Shown: positions 44,058 to 54,572, counted from the first letter of the stretch. The stretch: 64,000 bases of DNA from Sphingomonadales bacterium Ga0077559 (GCA_001464315.1 LNFK01000072.1:19067-83066), one strand, 5' to 3'. The notes: generated from the letters alone by a model not told the origin. Made by a program: numbers and translations.

Positions 44058-44305
44058 GTTTGATCTCCTTCGGCGGCGAGCTGCTGCGTTTTTCGGACCT
44101 TGAACGCCCCATCCCCGCTGTTTCGCAAAAGATGCTGATTCAACAACTTCGCCAGATGGAAAATGACGGCATCGTGACGCGCAAAATCCACCATCAAGTT
44201 CCACCAAAGGTGGAATATGGCCTGACCGATTTGGGGCAATCATTATGTCCGGCGCTTGATGCCCTGCTGCAATGGGCCGAGATACGTAAAGAGACGAGCA
44301 GTTGA
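43988..44305 (+). pseudogene. 5'-truncated HxlR-family regulator
   Basis: From about 44063 the reading frame shows a good HxlR winged-helix C-terminal part: GELLRFSDLERPIPAVSQKM, LIQQLRQMENDGIVTRK and YGLTDLGQSLCPALDALL. The usual N-terminal block, with CPVE and GGKWK plus the first helix, is missing and replaced by residues from the 5' region of the divergent NTF2 gene. The only open start is a TTG at 43988. Without the N-terminal helices the DNA-binding unit is incomplete, so I call it a remnant, although a shortened product could still be made. Confidence 0.65.
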
Positions 44306-44335
44306 CCGTTTTGAAGCGTGCCAATGCTACTCGCG

Positions 44336-45895
44336 TTATTCCCACTCAATCGTCCCCGGCGGCTTCGACGTATAATCATAAACCACGCGGTTAATCCCCT
44401 TCACCTCGTTGATGATCCGAGTCGATACGCGGCTTAAAAACGCGCTTTCGAAGGGGTAGATGTCGGCGGTCATGCCGTCGGTGCTGGTTACCGCCCTGAG
44501 TGCGCAGACATTGTCGTAGGTTCGGCCGTCGCCCATAACGCCAACTGTTCGGACAGGCAGCAAGACCGCAAATGCCTGCCAGATTTCGTCATACAGTCCG
44601 GCATTGCGGATTTCTTCGAGATACACTGCGTCCGCGAGCCGCAGAATGTCGCAACGTTCTTTGGTGACTTCACCGGGGATGCGGATGGCGAGGCCGGGGC
44701 CGGGGAAGGGGTGGCGGCCGACGAACTGGTCGTTGAGGCCAAGCTCGCGGCCAAGCGCACGGACTTCATCCTTGAAGAGTTCGCGTAACGGTTCGACCAG
44801 CTGCATGTTCATCCGCGCGGGCAGGCCGCCGACATTATGGTGGCTCTTTATCGTCACAGATGGTCCGCCGGTGAAGCTGACGCTTTCGATCACATCGGGA
44901 TAAAGCGTACCCTGCGCCAAGAAATCTGCACCGCCGACTTTCTTGGCTTCTTCCTCGAACACATTGATGAATTCACCGCCGATGAATTTTCGCTTGGCTT
45001 CGGGGTCGGTTACTCCAGCCAGCCCCATCATGAAGCGGGCCTCGGCATCGACGACGACCAGCGGAATATTATAATGGTCGCGGAATAATGTCTCGACCTG
45101 TTCGCGCTCGTTCATTCGAAGCAGGCCGTGGTCGACAAATACGCAAGTGAGTTTTTCGCCGATCGCTTCGTGAATGAGGATTGCCGCAACGGAGGAATCC
45201 ACACCACCAGACAGCCCGCAAATCACTCGGCCCGAACCGACCTGTTCGCGAATTTCGGCAATCTTCGTGGCTCGAAATTCGGCCATCGTCCAGTCGCCAG
45301 CCAGCCCACAGATTTTGTGCACGAAGTTGGAAATTAGCTTCGCGCCATCGGGCGTATGCACAACCTCGGGGTGGAACATCGTTGTATAATATCGCCGCGC
45401 CTCGTTGACGCAGATCGCGAACGGTGCGTTGGGCGAGGTGCCGATGACTTCGAAGCCCTCCGGTGCGACCGTTACGCGGTCGCCATGGCTCATCCAGACG
45501 GGATAGCTGCCGCCTACCTCCCAGAAACCTTCGAACAACGGGCTGGATTTCAGAATTTCGACATCAGCGCGGCCAAATTCCGCCGCATGACCACCTTCGA
45601 CGGTACCGCCCAACTGGGTACATAAGGTTTGCTGGCCATAGCAGATGGCAAGGATAGGCAGCCCGCTGTCTAACACGATCTGCGGCGCGCGGGGAGACCC
45701 TTCCGTTGTGACCGAAGCTGGCCCGCCCGACAGGATTACCCCCTTCGGCTGCATGCGATCAAAGGCCTCGGCAGCGCTGTTGAACGGAGCGATTTCAGAA
45801 TAGACCCCGGCCTCGCGCACACGCCGGGCGATGAGCTGGGTAACTTGTGACCCGAAGTCGACGATGAGGATGGAATCGCTTGGCTGTATGGACAT
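44336..45895 (-). CDS. guaA: GMP synthase (glutamine-hydrolysing)
   Basis: GuaA aminates XMP to GMP. The N-terminal class I amidotransferase domain has the catalytic Cys in [16 protein letters not shown] and His/Glu in MFHPEVVHT. The ATP pyrophosphatase domain has the P-loop [11 protein letters not shown] (about residue 230), followed by the dimerisation domain with [17 protein letters not shown] and the terminal TIEWE. I use the ATG at 45895 (518 aa), which starts just before [20 protein letters not shown]; an upstream ATG at 45931 would add 12 residues. It is probably monocistronic. Confidence 0.96.
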   Translation of the reverse strand: MSIQPSDSILIVDFGSQVTQLIARRVREAGVYSEIAPFNSAAEAFDRMQPKGVILSGGPASVTTEGSPRAPQIVLDSGLPILAICYGQQTLCTQLGGTVEGGHAAEFGRADVEILKSSPLFEGFWEVGGSYPVWMSHGDRVTVAPEGFEVIGTSPNAPFAICVNEARRYYTTMFHPEVVHTPDGAKLISNFVHKICGLAGDWTMAEFRATKIAEIREQVGSGRVICGLSGGVDSSVAAILIHEAIGEKLTCVFVDHGLLRMNEREQVETLFRDHYNIPLVVVDAEARFMMGLAGVTDPEAKRKFIGGEFINVFEEEAKKVGGADFLAQGTLYPDVIESVSFTGGPSVTIKSHHNVGGLPARMNMQLVEPLRELFKDEVRALGRELGLNDQFVGRHPFPGPGLAIRIPGEVTKERCDILRLADAVYLEEIRNAGLYDEIWQAFAVLLPVRTVGVMGDGRTYDNVCALRAVTSTDGMTADIYPFESAFLSRVSTRIINEVKGINRVVYDYTSKPPGTIEWE

Positions 45896-45958
45896 CGTCA
45901 GCCGATAGGGATTGCCGCCGCCGCTGTCCATATCAGGGCAGCGGCGGTGAGATATAAT

Positions 45959-46309
45959 TTAGTCAAGTACGTCGACATTACCGCGGCGCAGATAGCCGCG
46001 TTCGCGCATTTCCTTGCTATAGTCTTTGCGCGCGTCATATAATTCATTGTCATACTCGGCATATGCTTCTCGCCTGTCCTGTGCGGTTTTGGCCCGGCGA
46101 AGATCCTTGCGTAATTCGATCTCGGCTTCCTCGAGATCTGAACGATAATCATACCAGTGGTTGTTGCGGATTCCGGCAATAGGTGCGCTCAATGTGTAGG
46201 CGTGTGCTTGCACACCGGGATGGGCTGCAAGCGTTGCTGCGGTCGCGCCGACCATTAGTGCGCCGGATATCGAAAGCAGCGCAATCGCGCCTTTGGGGAA
46301 ATGCGTCAT
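45959..46309 (-). CDS. Small exported protein with charged coiled region (116 aa)
   Basis: A hydrophobic segment (about residues 7-29), probably a signal peptide ending near AAHPGVQA, is followed by WYDYRSDLEEAEIELRKDLR and a long run of Glu/Arg/Tyr/Lys residues that would form a charged helix or coiled coil. No family is recognised. The hydrophobic start plus biased composition supports a real gene. It ends 63 bp before the guaA start and is divergent from the TetR gene. Confidence 0.6.
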   Translation of the reverse strand: MTHFPKGAIALLSISGALMVGATAATLAAHPGVQAHAYTLSAPIAGIRNNHWYDYRSDLEEAEIELRKDLRRAKTAQDRREAYAEYDNELYDARKDYSKEMRERGYLRRGNVDVLD

Positions 46310-46511
46310 ATTGTTACTCCTTGACCATTGCGGTTCGGTAACACGGAAAAGGCACTTTCAGGCATTACCGCCTCCTGAATGAAGCGCATTTCGCGGCGTT
46401 ACGTTATTTGGATGCGATAGATTTGAATAAGCGCGTGCCTGAGGGAAATTTAGCGAGCCTATGTTTTGACGCGATATTGCTCCGGCGGTGCTTGTCGTGC
46501 AGGTTGTGATC

Positions 46512-47045
46512 GTGACGAAACCTGATACCCGCCGTGCCGAAATAATCGAGCGCTTGGCCGAGCATGTGTTGGCGCATGGCCTCTCGGCGTCAAGCCTGCG
46601 TCCGCTCGCGAAGGCGGCGGGTACAAGTGACCGGATGTTGCTCTATTATTTCGCCGACAAGGCAGAGATAATGACGGCAACTTTGGGTGTAATCGCCATG
46701 CGGATAATGGCGGCCATGGAAGCACGCAAGCCACCCGCGCCGCTACCGTTTGAGCAACTTCAACCGATCATGCTAGAGGCGATTGTCGATGAGCAGATGT
46801 GGCCTTTCATGCGCGTCTGGCTCGAAATCGCAAGCATGGCGGCGAATGGTGATGTTTTCTATCGCGCGGTTGGGGAGCAGCTTGGTCGTGGGTTCCTTAG
46901 CTGGGGAGCTGCGCAGATCGATGCGCCAGATGAGGCGCAACGGAAGAGACAAGCGGCGCAGTTGCTGGTGACGGCGGAGGGCATGGTAGTGCTTAAAAGC
47001 ATTGGACTGGATGGCGATGCAAGGGCCGCATTCGACCTTGATTAG
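46512..47045 (+). CDS. TetR/AcrR-family regulator
   Basis: The helix-turn-helix reads SASSLRPLAKAAGTSDRMLL followed by YYFADKAEIM, the standard TetR block at about residues 20-55; a helical sensor domain follows. Several in-frame GTG codons exist (46488, 46497, 46506, 46512). I choose 46512, since AGG (46500-46502) is then about 9 nt upstream and the protein begins TKPDTRRAEI, a normal spacing before the HTH. Length is 177 aa. No obvious target; the two small membrane genes run convergently and overlap its stop. Confidence 0.8.
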   Translation: MTKPDTRRAEIIERLAEHVLAHGLSASSLRPLAKAAGTSDRMLLYYFADKAEIMTATLGVIAMRIMAAMEARKPPAPLPFEQLQPIMLEAIVDEQMWPFMRVWLEIASMAANGDVFYRAVGEQLGRGFLSWGAAQIDAPDEAQRKRQAAQLLVTAEGMVVLKSIGLDGDARAAFDLD

Positions 47046-47398
47046 CCTTGCTTAAGTGCCGTGACGCGGGATTCGCCGAGTAACAGTTCGGCGATATCGG
47101 CCTTGTCTTTCAGGAGAACGATTAGCAAATAGCTGCACAGGAACGGTGCACCACCGGCGAATATCACAAGCCCGAAAAATATCCCAAGCGGAGAAAAGTG
47201 GTGCCGCCACATCAGCCAGACCGAACCGAGGATCAGAAATGCGTGGAAATCCATGTTGAATTGTCCGGGCCATCCCATTTTCGCGATGTCAGCATAAAAG
47301 GGGGTCAGAAAGTCAGCGCCGTGCTCGCAAATAACCACGACCGTATAGAGACCAACAATCGCGACAATCGAGATCAGCAACAAACGAAATAAGGTCAT
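47042..47398 (-). CDS. Membrane protein of unknown function (118 aa)
   Basis: Three hydrophobic segments (about residues 4-26, 51-64 and 70-95) and a charged C-terminus are visible. The ATG at 47398 overlaps, by the ATGA pattern, the stop of the frameshift-restored upstream gene, so the two form a coupled pair. AAGGAAA lies upstream. No family is recognised. The longer open frame to 47533 is an out-of-frame artefact of the upstream gene. Confidence 0.7.
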   Translation of the reverse strand: MTLFRLLLISIVAIVGLYTVVVICEHGADFLTPFYADIAKMGWPGQFNMDFHAFLILGSVWLMWRHHFSPLGIFFGLVIFAGGAPFLCSYLLIVLLKDKADIAELLLGESRVTALKQG

Positions 47399-47807
47399 AT
47401 GCTCGTTTCCTTGTTCATAATAAGTGCCAGGACCATACCCACGCCTGCGCCACACAATATCGCCGGAACGCAATTGGCTACCTGCGGCAATGTGCCGCCG
47501 TAGATGACGGGAACCAAGCCACGACAACGCCATCGATCAGCAAAGCAGTAGCAGCGACGAAAGCGACGCCGATGGTGATCTGGTCGTGGCGCAGTTTTGC
47601 TAAAACCTGCGTCAACCAGACAAAGGGGAGGGTGCTGGGGACGATCAGCGCATAGGTGATCGCGCGCGCCGACCCCTCAAGTGCGCCCATAGGCGCAACG
47701 ATGAGCAGGATGATAGCAGCAAGGAACCAAAGAGCTGCGCCGATACCCATCAGCAATATGGATTGGCCCGAAGTCAGGCCGAGGCGATTGGTGATGGATG
47801 GAAGCAT
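47395..47807 (-). pseudogene. Small membrane protein gene with a single-base frameshift
   Basis: The frame from 47807 gives about 92 hydrophobic residues with three to four membrane segments, then goes off into a short tail ending at 47478. Shifting frame at the C-run (GGG on the plus strand, 47509-47511) continues with PVIYGGTLPQV and AILCGAGVGMVLALIMN and stops at 47395-47397, overlapping the next gene's ATG by ATGA. One missing C (CCC instead of CCCC) explains it. This is either a recent mutation or an assembly error. The function is unknown. Confidence 0.7.
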
Positions 47808-47871
47808 ATGTGCTGTCCCGTGTTCGAGAGGACAGGCTGTAACAAAATGTAGCGACTGCTACAATAGTAAT

Positions 47872-48645
47872 TCAGTCGGAAAGTTCTATCCATGTTGGCG
47901 CGTGATCGCTGGCCTTTTCGCGGCCGCGATGATCCTTGTCGACGCCGCATGAAACCAGCCGATCAGCGACCGCCGGGCTGAGCAACAGATGGTCGATTCG
48001 AAAACCGTGATCGCGCTGCCATGCGCCGGCCTGAAAATCCCAATAGGTCCAGATGCCGCCTTGCGGATAATGCGTCGCCAGTGCGTCGGTCCAGCCTTGC
48101 GCCAAAAGCGTGCGATAGGCCGCGATGCTTTCGGGCTGGCGAAGGGCGTCGTCGAGCATCGCTGATGCGGCCCAGATATCGTTCAGCGTGGGGATGACAT
48201 TATAGTCTCCTGCGAGCACTGCCGGGATTTCCGCCGCTAGCAGGTCCGCCGCGCGCGCCTGCAGACGGCGCATCCATGCAAGCTTGTAATCGAATTTCGG
48301 TCCTGGCTGCGGGTTGCCGTTGGGCAGATAGATGGTGGCCACGCGGACACCGAACACATCAGCCTCCAGATAGCGCGCATGTTCATCCTCCGGATCGCCG
48401 GGCAAGGTACGCTGCGTTTCAACAGGCTGCGCGCCTTTGGCAAGGATTGCCACGCCGTTGAACGCTTTTTGCCCGTGCCAGATCGCGCCGTAGCCTGCGT
48501 GTTCGAAATCGGCGACGGGGAAACCTTCGTCTTGCGATTTGACCTCTTGCAGGCAGGCGATGTCGGGTTGGGTCTCCTCCAGCCATTCTAGTAGTCGGGG
48601 CAGGCGGGCTTTAACGCCGTTGATGTTGTAGGTCGCGATACGCAT
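47872..48645 (-). CDS. xth: Exodeoxyribonuclease III (AP endonuclease)
   Basis: This Mg-dependent EEP-fold enzyme repairs abasic sites and blocked 3' ends. Motifs in order: ATYNINGVKARLPRLLEWL, the metal-site Glu in ACLQEVKSQD (about residue 34), YLPNGNPQ, LAGDYNVIPTLNDIWA (Asp/Asn) and the terminal catalytic pair in GREKASDHAPTWIEL; WQRDHGFRIDHLL is also present. Length 257 aa is standard. It follows the erpA gene on the same strand by 32 bp. Confidence 0.95.
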   Translation of the reverse strand: MRIATYNINGVKARLPRLLEWLEETQPDIACLQEVKSQDEGFPVADFEHAGYGAIWHGQKAFNGVAILAKGAQPVETQRTLPGDPEDEHARYLEADVFGVRVATIYLPNGNPQPGPKFDYKLAWMRRLQARAADLLAAEIPAVLAGDYNVIPTLNDIWAASAMLDDALRQPESIAAYRTLLAQGWTDALATHYPQGGIWTYWDFQAGAWQRDHGFRIDHLLLSPAVADRLVSCGVDKDHRGREKASDHAPTWIELSD

Positions 48646-48677
48646 GGGGCGTACCCTAGCGGGCGGCGTCTAGCGCA

Positions 48678-49013
48678 TCAAACCGAAAAGCTAGAGCCGC
48701 AACCGCAGCCGGCTTGAGCCTGCGGATTGGTAACCTGAAAGCTTTTGCCGCCCAATGACTCGACGAAATCAATCGCGGAGCCACGCACCAGATCGAGGCT
48801 GATCGGATCCACGACAAGCGACGCGCCGACGCCTTCGGCGCGGATGTCGTCAGCATCGATGCTATCGGCCATGCCAAATTTATACTGAAATCCTGAACAT
48901 CCGCCGCCTTCGACCGACAGGCGCAAAACCGGTGGTTTGCCAAGCTTTGCAGCGATCTCGGCGACGCGGCGCGCGGCGTTCTCTGTCATGGAAATGGCTT
49001 CGGTGTCGTTCAT
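48678..49013 (-). CDS. erpA: Iron-sulfur cluster insertion protein (ErpA/HesB-type)
   Basis: The A-type carrier delivers [2Fe-2S] or [4Fe-4S] clusters to apoproteins. The three conserved cysteines are present: one in EGGGCSGFQYKFG and the pair in AGCGCGSSFSV at the C-terminus. Length is 111 aa from the ATG at 49013 (an earlier ATG at 49031 adds six residues). IspG elsewhere in this window is a typical client in other bacteria. The gene precedes xth. Confidence 0.93.
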   Translation of the reverse strand: MNDTEAISMTENAARRVAEIAAKLGKPPVLRLSVEGGGCSGFQYKFGMADSIDADDIRAEGVGASLVVDPISLDLVRGSAIDFVESLGGKSFQVTNPQAQAGCGCGSSFSV

Positions 49014-49154
49014 AACAGCAATGTAAGCCAAGCGCTGGTTAAATGAAAGATGCAGCGGACAAAGAAAAGGGGCGGCAGAGAAAACTCATGCCAGCCCCCA
49101 AGATTACACCCTCTCCCAAAGGTGATGCGTTAAGCTACCCTGCCGTCTAAGAAC

Positions 49155-49886
49155 TTATTCCCCGTCAGCAGGTCCGCCTATAGCTTTGCTATCAGTAGTA
49201 TTCGATGCAAGCAAGAGGTTTGAGCGGCTTGAGTCGCCGTTGATTGGCGCCAGAAATGCAATTGGATTGATGGCCTCACCGGCGATGCGGACTTCATAAT
49301 GGAGATGGCTTCCGGTGGAGCGGCCTGTCGAACCCATATAGCCCAGAATGTCACCCTTGCGGATGCGCTGTCCTGGCGAAACATTCATTGCCGACAGGTG
49401 GCCGTAACGCGTCTGCACCGCGTTGCCGTGATTGATTTCGACATATTTGCCATATCCCCCAACCCATTGTGCGCGGCCAATGGTGCCATCGGCAGTTGCG
49501 TAGATAGGAGTACCTACAGGACCGGGGATGTCGATGCCTTTGTGGTTACGGCTCGCGCCCCGCGTTGGCGCGTTGCGATTGCCGTATCCGCTGGAAAATT
49601 TCATGATTTCCACAGGGTTGATCGAAGGAACAGCAACTTCAACTTTGGTCATAGTGCCGTTGATCCGGCCCCAGCTATCGGCAAGGGCGCGAAACTCGGG
49701 GTCCGAAACGCCCAGAGGGCTGTGATTGGCTTTCAAATCTTCCGGCTTTACCCGAAAATTGTCCGAGGTGGTGGCGGCTGAGTTGGCATGAGCAGGTGTC
49801 ATTGCCGAAGCAGCGATCAATATGCCAAACGCGGATACAGCTTTAAAGATCAGTGATTGGCCGTTGGCCAAAGCGCTGCTTACCAT
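49155..49886 (-). CDS. Secreted M23-family metallopeptidase (LytM-type)
   Basis: The 243-aa exported protein has a signal peptide (hydrophobic core about residues 14-28, then PAHANSA), a linker and an M23 domain: NHKGIDIPGPVGTPIYATAD (first His and Asp ligands), VEINHGNAVQTRYGHLS and SHLHYEVRIAGEAINP. The zinc ligand set is complete, so it should be an active peptidoglycan endopeptidase, acting in the periplasm on cell-wall cross-links. It is followed by a long gap before bcp and is probably monocistronic. Confidence 0.9.
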   Translation of the reverse strand: MVSSALANGQSLIFKAVSAFGILIAASAMTPAHANSAATTSDNFRVKPEDLKANHSPLGVSDPEFRALADSWGRINGTMTKVEVAVPSINPVEIMKFSSGYGNRNAPTRGASRNHKGIDIPGPVGTPIYATADGTIGRAQWVGGYGKYVEINHGNAVQTRYGHLSAMNVSPGQRIRKGDILGYMGSTGRSTGSHLHYEVRIAGEAINPIAFLAPINGDSSRSNLLLASNTTDSKAIGGPADGE

Positions 49887-50252
49887 AGCGTGTAGTTACC
49901 TTTTGTTGCGACCCGCGCTTTCACGCAGCCCCGAAGTTTTACAAAGGCAGTTGATCTGCCCACCCCTTATGTGAAGCTTAGGTGACGGAGTGTTCCGGGC
50001 ATTGCAACCTACGCGTCATAATCGCGGGACAAACCGGCGTTCAAACGCGGCGAGTCGTTGAAACAGGGCAAAAGGCGCCCTCAAAAGTGGCGGATTAGCG
50101 CCACTTTCGGGTAAGGTTTTGGTAACAACTTAACATGGCGTCAACGCACGGCGAACCGATTTGTTCCCGCTTTCGGGCAAGAATCTCGGGGTTTTTGGTG
50201 CTATTTTGGCTGCGCGCCGAGCCGAATCATACGCTGACACTTCCGGACGCAG
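49887..50252. other. Intergenic region (366 bp) with a perfect hairpin
   Basis: No coding frame is convincing. A 9-bp perfect stem (AAAGTGGCG / CGCCACTTT, 50084-50107) with a 6-nt loop lies about 145 bp past the bcp stop on the minus strand and could act as a terminator. The rest probably holds the promoter of the M23 gene. Nothing else is recognised. Confidence 0.5.
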
Positions 50253-50711
50253 TTAGAGCGCCTGCGCGGCAGCCAGCACTTCGGCGGCGTGGTCCTTGAC
50301 TTTCACCTTGCGCCATACCTGCTTCACCCTGCCGTCCTTGCCGACAAGATATGTCGACCGGTCAATGCCCATATAGAGTTTGCCATACATTGATTTTTCG
50401 ACCCACGCGCCCATCTGTTCGGTCGCGTCAGTTGCTTCGTCGGAGAGCAAAGTGACATTGAGGTCATATTTAGCCGCGAATTTGGCGAGCTTGGCGGACT
50501 TGTCTTTCGACATGCCGTATACCGGGCAACCGATCTTCGCGAACTCGCCAGCAAGCGCCGTGAAATCTTTCGCTTCGTTTGTGCAGCCAGGCGTATCGGC
50601 CTTGGGATAGAAATAAAGGACCAGCGGGCCTTTCAGCGCGGCGAGATCGACGGCGTTGCCTTCGCTGCCGAGGACAGTCACTTGCGGCAGGGTCTCGTTC
50701 ACGTCGGTCAT
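50253..50711 (-). CDS. bcp: Thioredoxin-dependent peroxiredoxin (Bcp/PrxQ type)
   Basis: The enzyme reduces hydroperoxides. The peroxidatic Cys is in KADTPGCTNEAKDFTAL (about residues 42-58). The Cys that follows five residues later in E. coli Bcp is not present; another Cys in KIGCPVYG may take that role or the enzyme may be 1-Cys. Length 152 aa is normal. The ATG at 50711 has AAGGATGG upstream; a start at 50759 would reach back into the glnE end. It lies 20 bp after glnE. Confidence 0.92.
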   Translation of the reverse strand: MTDVNETLPQVTVLGSEGNAVDLAALKGPLVLYFYPKADTPGCTNEAKDFTALAGEFAKIGCPVYGMSKDKSAKLAKFAAKYDLNVTLLSDEATDATEQMGAWVEKSMYGKLYMGIDRSTYLVGKDGRVKQVWRKVKVKDHAAEVLAAAQAL

Positions 50712-50731
50712 CGGTCCATCCTTTTCAAAAA

Positions 50732-53416
50732 TCACGCGGGGCCAAATAGCGCCTGCCATTGGCTGGTGACAACCCCGCGATATTCCCTAATCGCCGCCAT
50801 CAAGGCGTCCCAGTCAGAATGGCCGAGGCTTTTGGCGATCAGCAGCTGCGCCGCCTCGGGAGGTGTGTCGCAATCGGGTGCGATCAGGCGGACCATCACC
50901 AGCAAGCGGCTAAGGAGTGCATCGGCCTCGGCAAATTCGGCAGGCAAATGCCCAGCCGCGGTCAGGGTCTCTATCGCGCTGCCCAATTGCGGAACCAACG
51001 CCTCGCGTTTCTCCAACTGCAAAGTGTGGACGATGAATTCGATATCCACCAGCCCGCCGGGCAACAGCTTAACATCAAGCGCGCCTTTGGGCGGTTTGTG
51101 CGCGGCCATTTCCTTGCGCATGTCGGCAACATCACCGTGTAGTTTGGCGGGATCGCGCTGGGTGGTAAGCACGTCGGCGATAATCGCGTCGACTTCGCTT
51201 CGGGCTGCCGCCGATCCGTAAAGCGCTCGTGCACGGGTTAGCGCCATATGCTCCCACGTCCAGGCATTCTCGCGCTGATATTGGGCAAAGCTTTTCACAG
51301 AAGCGCACAGCAGGCCGTCGGCGCCCGAGGGCCGCAGCCTGGTGTCGACCTCATATAGGGCGCCCGATGCTGTGGGCACCGTCATCGCTGCAATCACGCG
51401 GCTCGCCAAGCGGTTGAAATATTGCGTCGCGCCCAACGGCCGCGCGCCATCGGATTCGGACTGAAAATCGCCGGTGAACAGTAGGATAAGGTCGAGGTCC
51501 GATGCATGGGTTAGCGCCTCTCCGCCCAGTCGACCCAGCGCGAGAATGACCAGCTCGCCGCCGGGCACTTTGCCATGCGCCTTTTCGAATTCGGCCACCG
51601 TGGCAGCGGTCAAGGTCTGCAACGCGGCTTCGGCCAGATGCGCATAAGCGCGAGCGATATCGAGCGCATCGTTGCGGCCTTCGATCAGCTGCACGCCCAA
51701 GGCAAAGCGCTTTTCCCCGACATGGTCGCGCACGATATCGAGCGTTGACTGGTAATCAGCATCGCCAATTCGCCGCTGCATTGCGGCCAGCAATTCAGGC
51801 ACATTGCCGGGCAAATCCATCGCGCTGGTATCGATCAATGCGTCGAGATAGCGGCTCTGCCGTCCCAGATCATCGGCCAAGGTCGGCGCATAGCTCAATA
51901 TATCGGCGACCAGTTGCAACAGCCCGGGCCGTGCCTCGAGCAAGCGGAAAACATTGATCGCGCTCGGCATAGCCTCGATCATATTGTCAAACCGTGCAAT
52001 TGCCCGTTCGGGATCGGGGGATCCGGCCAGCGCCTTCATGATGGCGGGCAATACCGCCTCGAACGCATCGCGCGCCGAGGCGCTTCGAATCGCGCGGATA
52101 TTACCGCTGCGCCAGCGGGCCATGCGCTGCATGACAGATGCTGGGTCGGCATAGCCCAAATCGGTGATTTGCTCCTCAAGCGGAAGGCCCTCGTCCGCCA
52201 TGCGCGGCCCCTCGCTTCCGCCGGCATCGACCATCCGGTCATAAATGGCGGCAACGCTGGCGGTGATCGGGCGGATCGCTTTGATCATCGCGTCGGCATC
52301 TGCCAGACCGTGCAGCCGCGCTACAGCATTGGCGGTTTCGCGGTTTGTCGGGATTTCGTGCGTTTGCCGGTCGCTATGCATTTGCAAGCGATGTTCCAAG
52401 GTGCGCAGCTGCTCATAAGCCGCCGACAAGGTCATGGCTTCTTGCGGCGTGATTGGACCAGCCTCCGCCAGCGCCGCCAGCGCCTCACGCGTGTCTGGAA
52501 CGCGCAAGACGGGATCGCGGCCGCCGTGGATCAGCTGGTGCGCTTGTGCAAAAAATTCGCATTCGCGGATACCGCCATGGCCGCGCTTCAGGTCGAAACC
52601 GAGACCGAGTTTCTGTCCCTTGGCATAATGGTCGCGGATTTGCGCGGTCATCGCCGTGATGTTTTTTAGTTGCCCGAAATCCAATGATTTGCGCCAGATA
52701 AACGGCTGGATGGCATTCAGGAAATAATCGCCCAAGGCCCGGTCGCCCGAACTCACCCTCGACCGGATAAACGCCGCTTGTTCCCAGGCCAATGCGCTCG
52801 ATTCATAGTAGCTGATCGCCGCTTCAACCGGCAGGACAATCGGGCTGACCTCGGGCGAAGGCCGCAGCCGCATATCGACGCGAAAGACATAGCCATGCTC
52901 GTCCATCTTGCTGAGCAACTCGATCACTCGCCGCCCGTAACGCACCGCTGCTTCTGCGACATCGTCGCGCTCGCGGTGGGGAAGAGTGTTGGGGTTGAAA
53001 AGGAAAATCGGGTCGATGTCGGAGGAATAATTGAGCTCGCGTCCGCCATGCTTGCCGAGCGCGATGACGGCAAAACCTTGATTGGGAGCGCCGGGAACGC
53101 GTTCTTCTATTGCGGCGGCAATGGCCCAATCCAGGGCATGATCGGCAAAATCTGAAAGGATACGCGTGACGCGGGTCAGATCCCAGACCCCTGCTAGATC
53201 AGCGATGGCGGTGACTAGGGCAACCCCCTGCCGTTGTTGGCGCAGCGCGGTGCCGACATTGTCCGACGTTCGCGCAAGCGCGTCGGTCAATGCAGTATCG
53301 AAATCCCCGATTTCAATCAGCGGTATCAGGTCCGCATTGCGCTCGATCAGTCCGGCGAGAAACGGGCTATTTGCCTTTGCCCTGTCGACGGCTTCGCTGA
53401 TTGAAGCTTCGCTCAT
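50732..53416 (-). CDS. glnE: Bifunctional glutamine synthetase adenylyltransferase/deadenylase
   Basis: GlnE attaches AMP to and removes it from glutamine synthetase in response to PII. Both nucleotidyltransferase cores are visible: [20 protein letters not shown] in the N-terminal half (adenylyl-removing side in E. coli) and [20 protein letters not shown] in the C-terminal half (adenylylating side). Length 894 aa is a little shorter than the enteric enzyme (about 945). Its ATG at 53416 overlaps the tgt stop by 4 bp, so expression is coupled. bcp follows. Confidence 0.94.
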   Translation of the reverse strand: MSEASISEAVDRAKANSPFLAGLIERNADLIPLIEIGDFDTALTDALARTSDNVGTALRQQRQGVALVTAIADLAGVWDLTRVTRILSDFADHALDWAIAAAIEERVPGAPNQGFAVIALGKHGGRELNYSSDIDPIFLFNPNTLPHRERDDVAEAAVRYGRRVIELLSKMDEHGYVFRVDMRLRPSPEVSPIVLPVEAAISYYESSALAWEQAAFIRSRVSSGDRALGDYFLNAIQPFIWRKSLDFGQLKNITAMTAQIRDHYAKGQKLGLGFDLKRGHGGIRECEFFAQAHQLIHGGRDPVLRVPDTREALAALAEAGPITPQEAMTLSAAYEQLRTLEHRLQMHSDRQTHEIPTNRETANAVARLHGLADADAMIKAIRPITASVAAIYDRMVDAGGSEGPRMADEGLPLEEQITDLGYADPASVMQRMARWRSGNIRAIRSASARDAFEAVLPAIMKALAGSPDPERAIARFDNMIEAMPSAINVFRLLEARPGLLQLVADILSYAPTLADDLGRQSRYLDALIDTSAMDLPGNVPELLAAMQRRIGDADYQSTLDIVRDHVGEKRFALGVQLIEGRNDALDIARAYAHLAEAALQTLTAATVAEFEKAHGKVPGGELVILALGRLGGEALTHASDLDLILLFTGDFQSESDGARPLGATQYFNRLASRVIAAMTVPTASGALYEVDTRLRPSGADGLLCASVKSFAQYQRENAWTWEHMALTRARALYGSAAARSEVDAIIADVLTTQRDPAKLHGDVADMRKEMAAHKPPKGALDVKLLPGGLVDIEFIVHTLQLEKREALVPQLGSAIETLTAAGHLPAEFAEADALLSRLLVMVRLIAPDCDTPPEAAQLLIAKSLGHSDWDALMAAIREYRGVVTSQWQALFGPA

Positions 53417-54540
53417 GCTTTCAAATAATCACGCCGGAAGGCGCTAGTAAAGTCGGCAAACCTACCTTCGGATATTGCCGCGCGCATGTCCGCCATCAGC
53501 ATCTGATAATAATGCAGATTATGCTGCGTCATCAGCATAGCCCCCAATATCTCGCCCGAACGGATCAGGTGGTGGACATACGCCCGCGTCCATGAGGCAC
53601 AAACCGGGCAGGTGCAACGTTTGTCGATTGGACCCTGATCCTCGGCAAATTTCGCATTGCGGATGTTGAGTGGTCCCGAATGCGTAAATGCCTGTCCATT
53701 GCGGCCCGAGCGCGTGGGCAGCACACAGTCGAACATGTCAATGCCGCGCGCAACCGCACCCACTAGATCGTCTGGTTTGCCTACGCCCATCAGGTAACGT
53801 GGCTTGTCGGCTGGCAACTGGTCAGGCGCATAATCGAGGCACCCAAACATCGCCTCCTGACCCTCGCCCACTGCAAGGCCGCCCACCGCATAGCCGTCAA
53901 AGCCGATATCGATCAGGGCGTCCGCCGAGCGTTTGCGCAGTTCTTCGTCGAGCGAACCTTGCTGGATACCGAACAACGCCGCGCGCTCGGCATGTTCACC
54001 GCCCGCGTCGAACCCGTCGCGCGAGCGCTTGGCCCAACGCATCGATAACTCCATCGACTTGATCGCCTCGTCGCGGCTCACGCCATTTGCGGGGCATTCG
54101 TCGAATGCCATGACGATGTCCGAGTCTAGCAACCTTTGTATTTCCATCGACCGTTCGGGGCTGAGCATATGCCGCGATCCGTCGAGATGGCTCTGGAACG
54201 AGACGCCCTCCTCGGTAATCTTGCGCAGCGCCGACAGGCTCATCACTTGATAACCGCCACTGTCGGTCAATATTGGCCGGTCCCAGCCGGAAAATTTGTG
54301 CAAGCCGCCCAGCCGTGCAACCCGCTCCGCACCGGGGCGGAGCATCAGGTGATAAGTGTTGCCCAAAATGATATCTGCACCGGTCGCGCGCACCTCGGTC
54401 GGTCGCATTGCTTTAACGGTAGCGGCGGTCCCGACCGGCATAAACGCAGGCGTGCGAATCTCGCCGCGCAACATCTGGATGGCACCGGTACGGGCCTTGC
54501 CGTCGGTAGCGGAGATGGTGAAGTTGAATCGTTTGGTCAT
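53413..54540 (-). CDS. tgt: Queuine tRNA-ribosyltransferase
   Basis: Tgt exchanges guanine-34 for preQ1 in GUN-anticodon tRNAs. The TIM barrel has substrate residues in [13 protein letters not shown], catalytic-site Asp in [30 protein letters not shown] and zinc ligands in [17 protein letters not shown]. The start is the ATG at 54540 (375 aa), in agreement with the usual [16 protein letters not shown] beginning; an ATG at 54561 is less likely. Its stop overlaps glnE. No queA is adjacent in the window. Confidence 0.95.
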   Translation of the reverse strand: MTKRFNFTISATDGKARTGAIQMLRGEIRTPAFMPVGTAATVKAMRPTEVRATGADIILGNTYHLMLRPGAERVARLGGLHKFSGWDRPILTDSGGYQVMSLSALRKITEEGVSFQSHLDGSRHMLSPERSMEIQRLLDSDIVMAFDECPANGVSRDEAIKSMELSMRWAKRSRDGFDAGGEHAERAALFGIQQGSLDEELRKRSADALIDIGFDGYAVGGLAVGEGQEAMFGCLDYAPDQLPADKPRYLMGVGKPDDLVGAVARGIDMFDCVLPTRSGRNGQAFTHSGPLNIRNAKFAEDQGPIDKRCTCPVCASWTRAYVHHLIRSGEILGAMLMTQHNLHYYQMLMADMRAAISEGRFADFTSAFRRDYLKA

Positions 54541-54572
54541 TGTGGTGCGCCTTAGAACCAACCCACAGCTTT

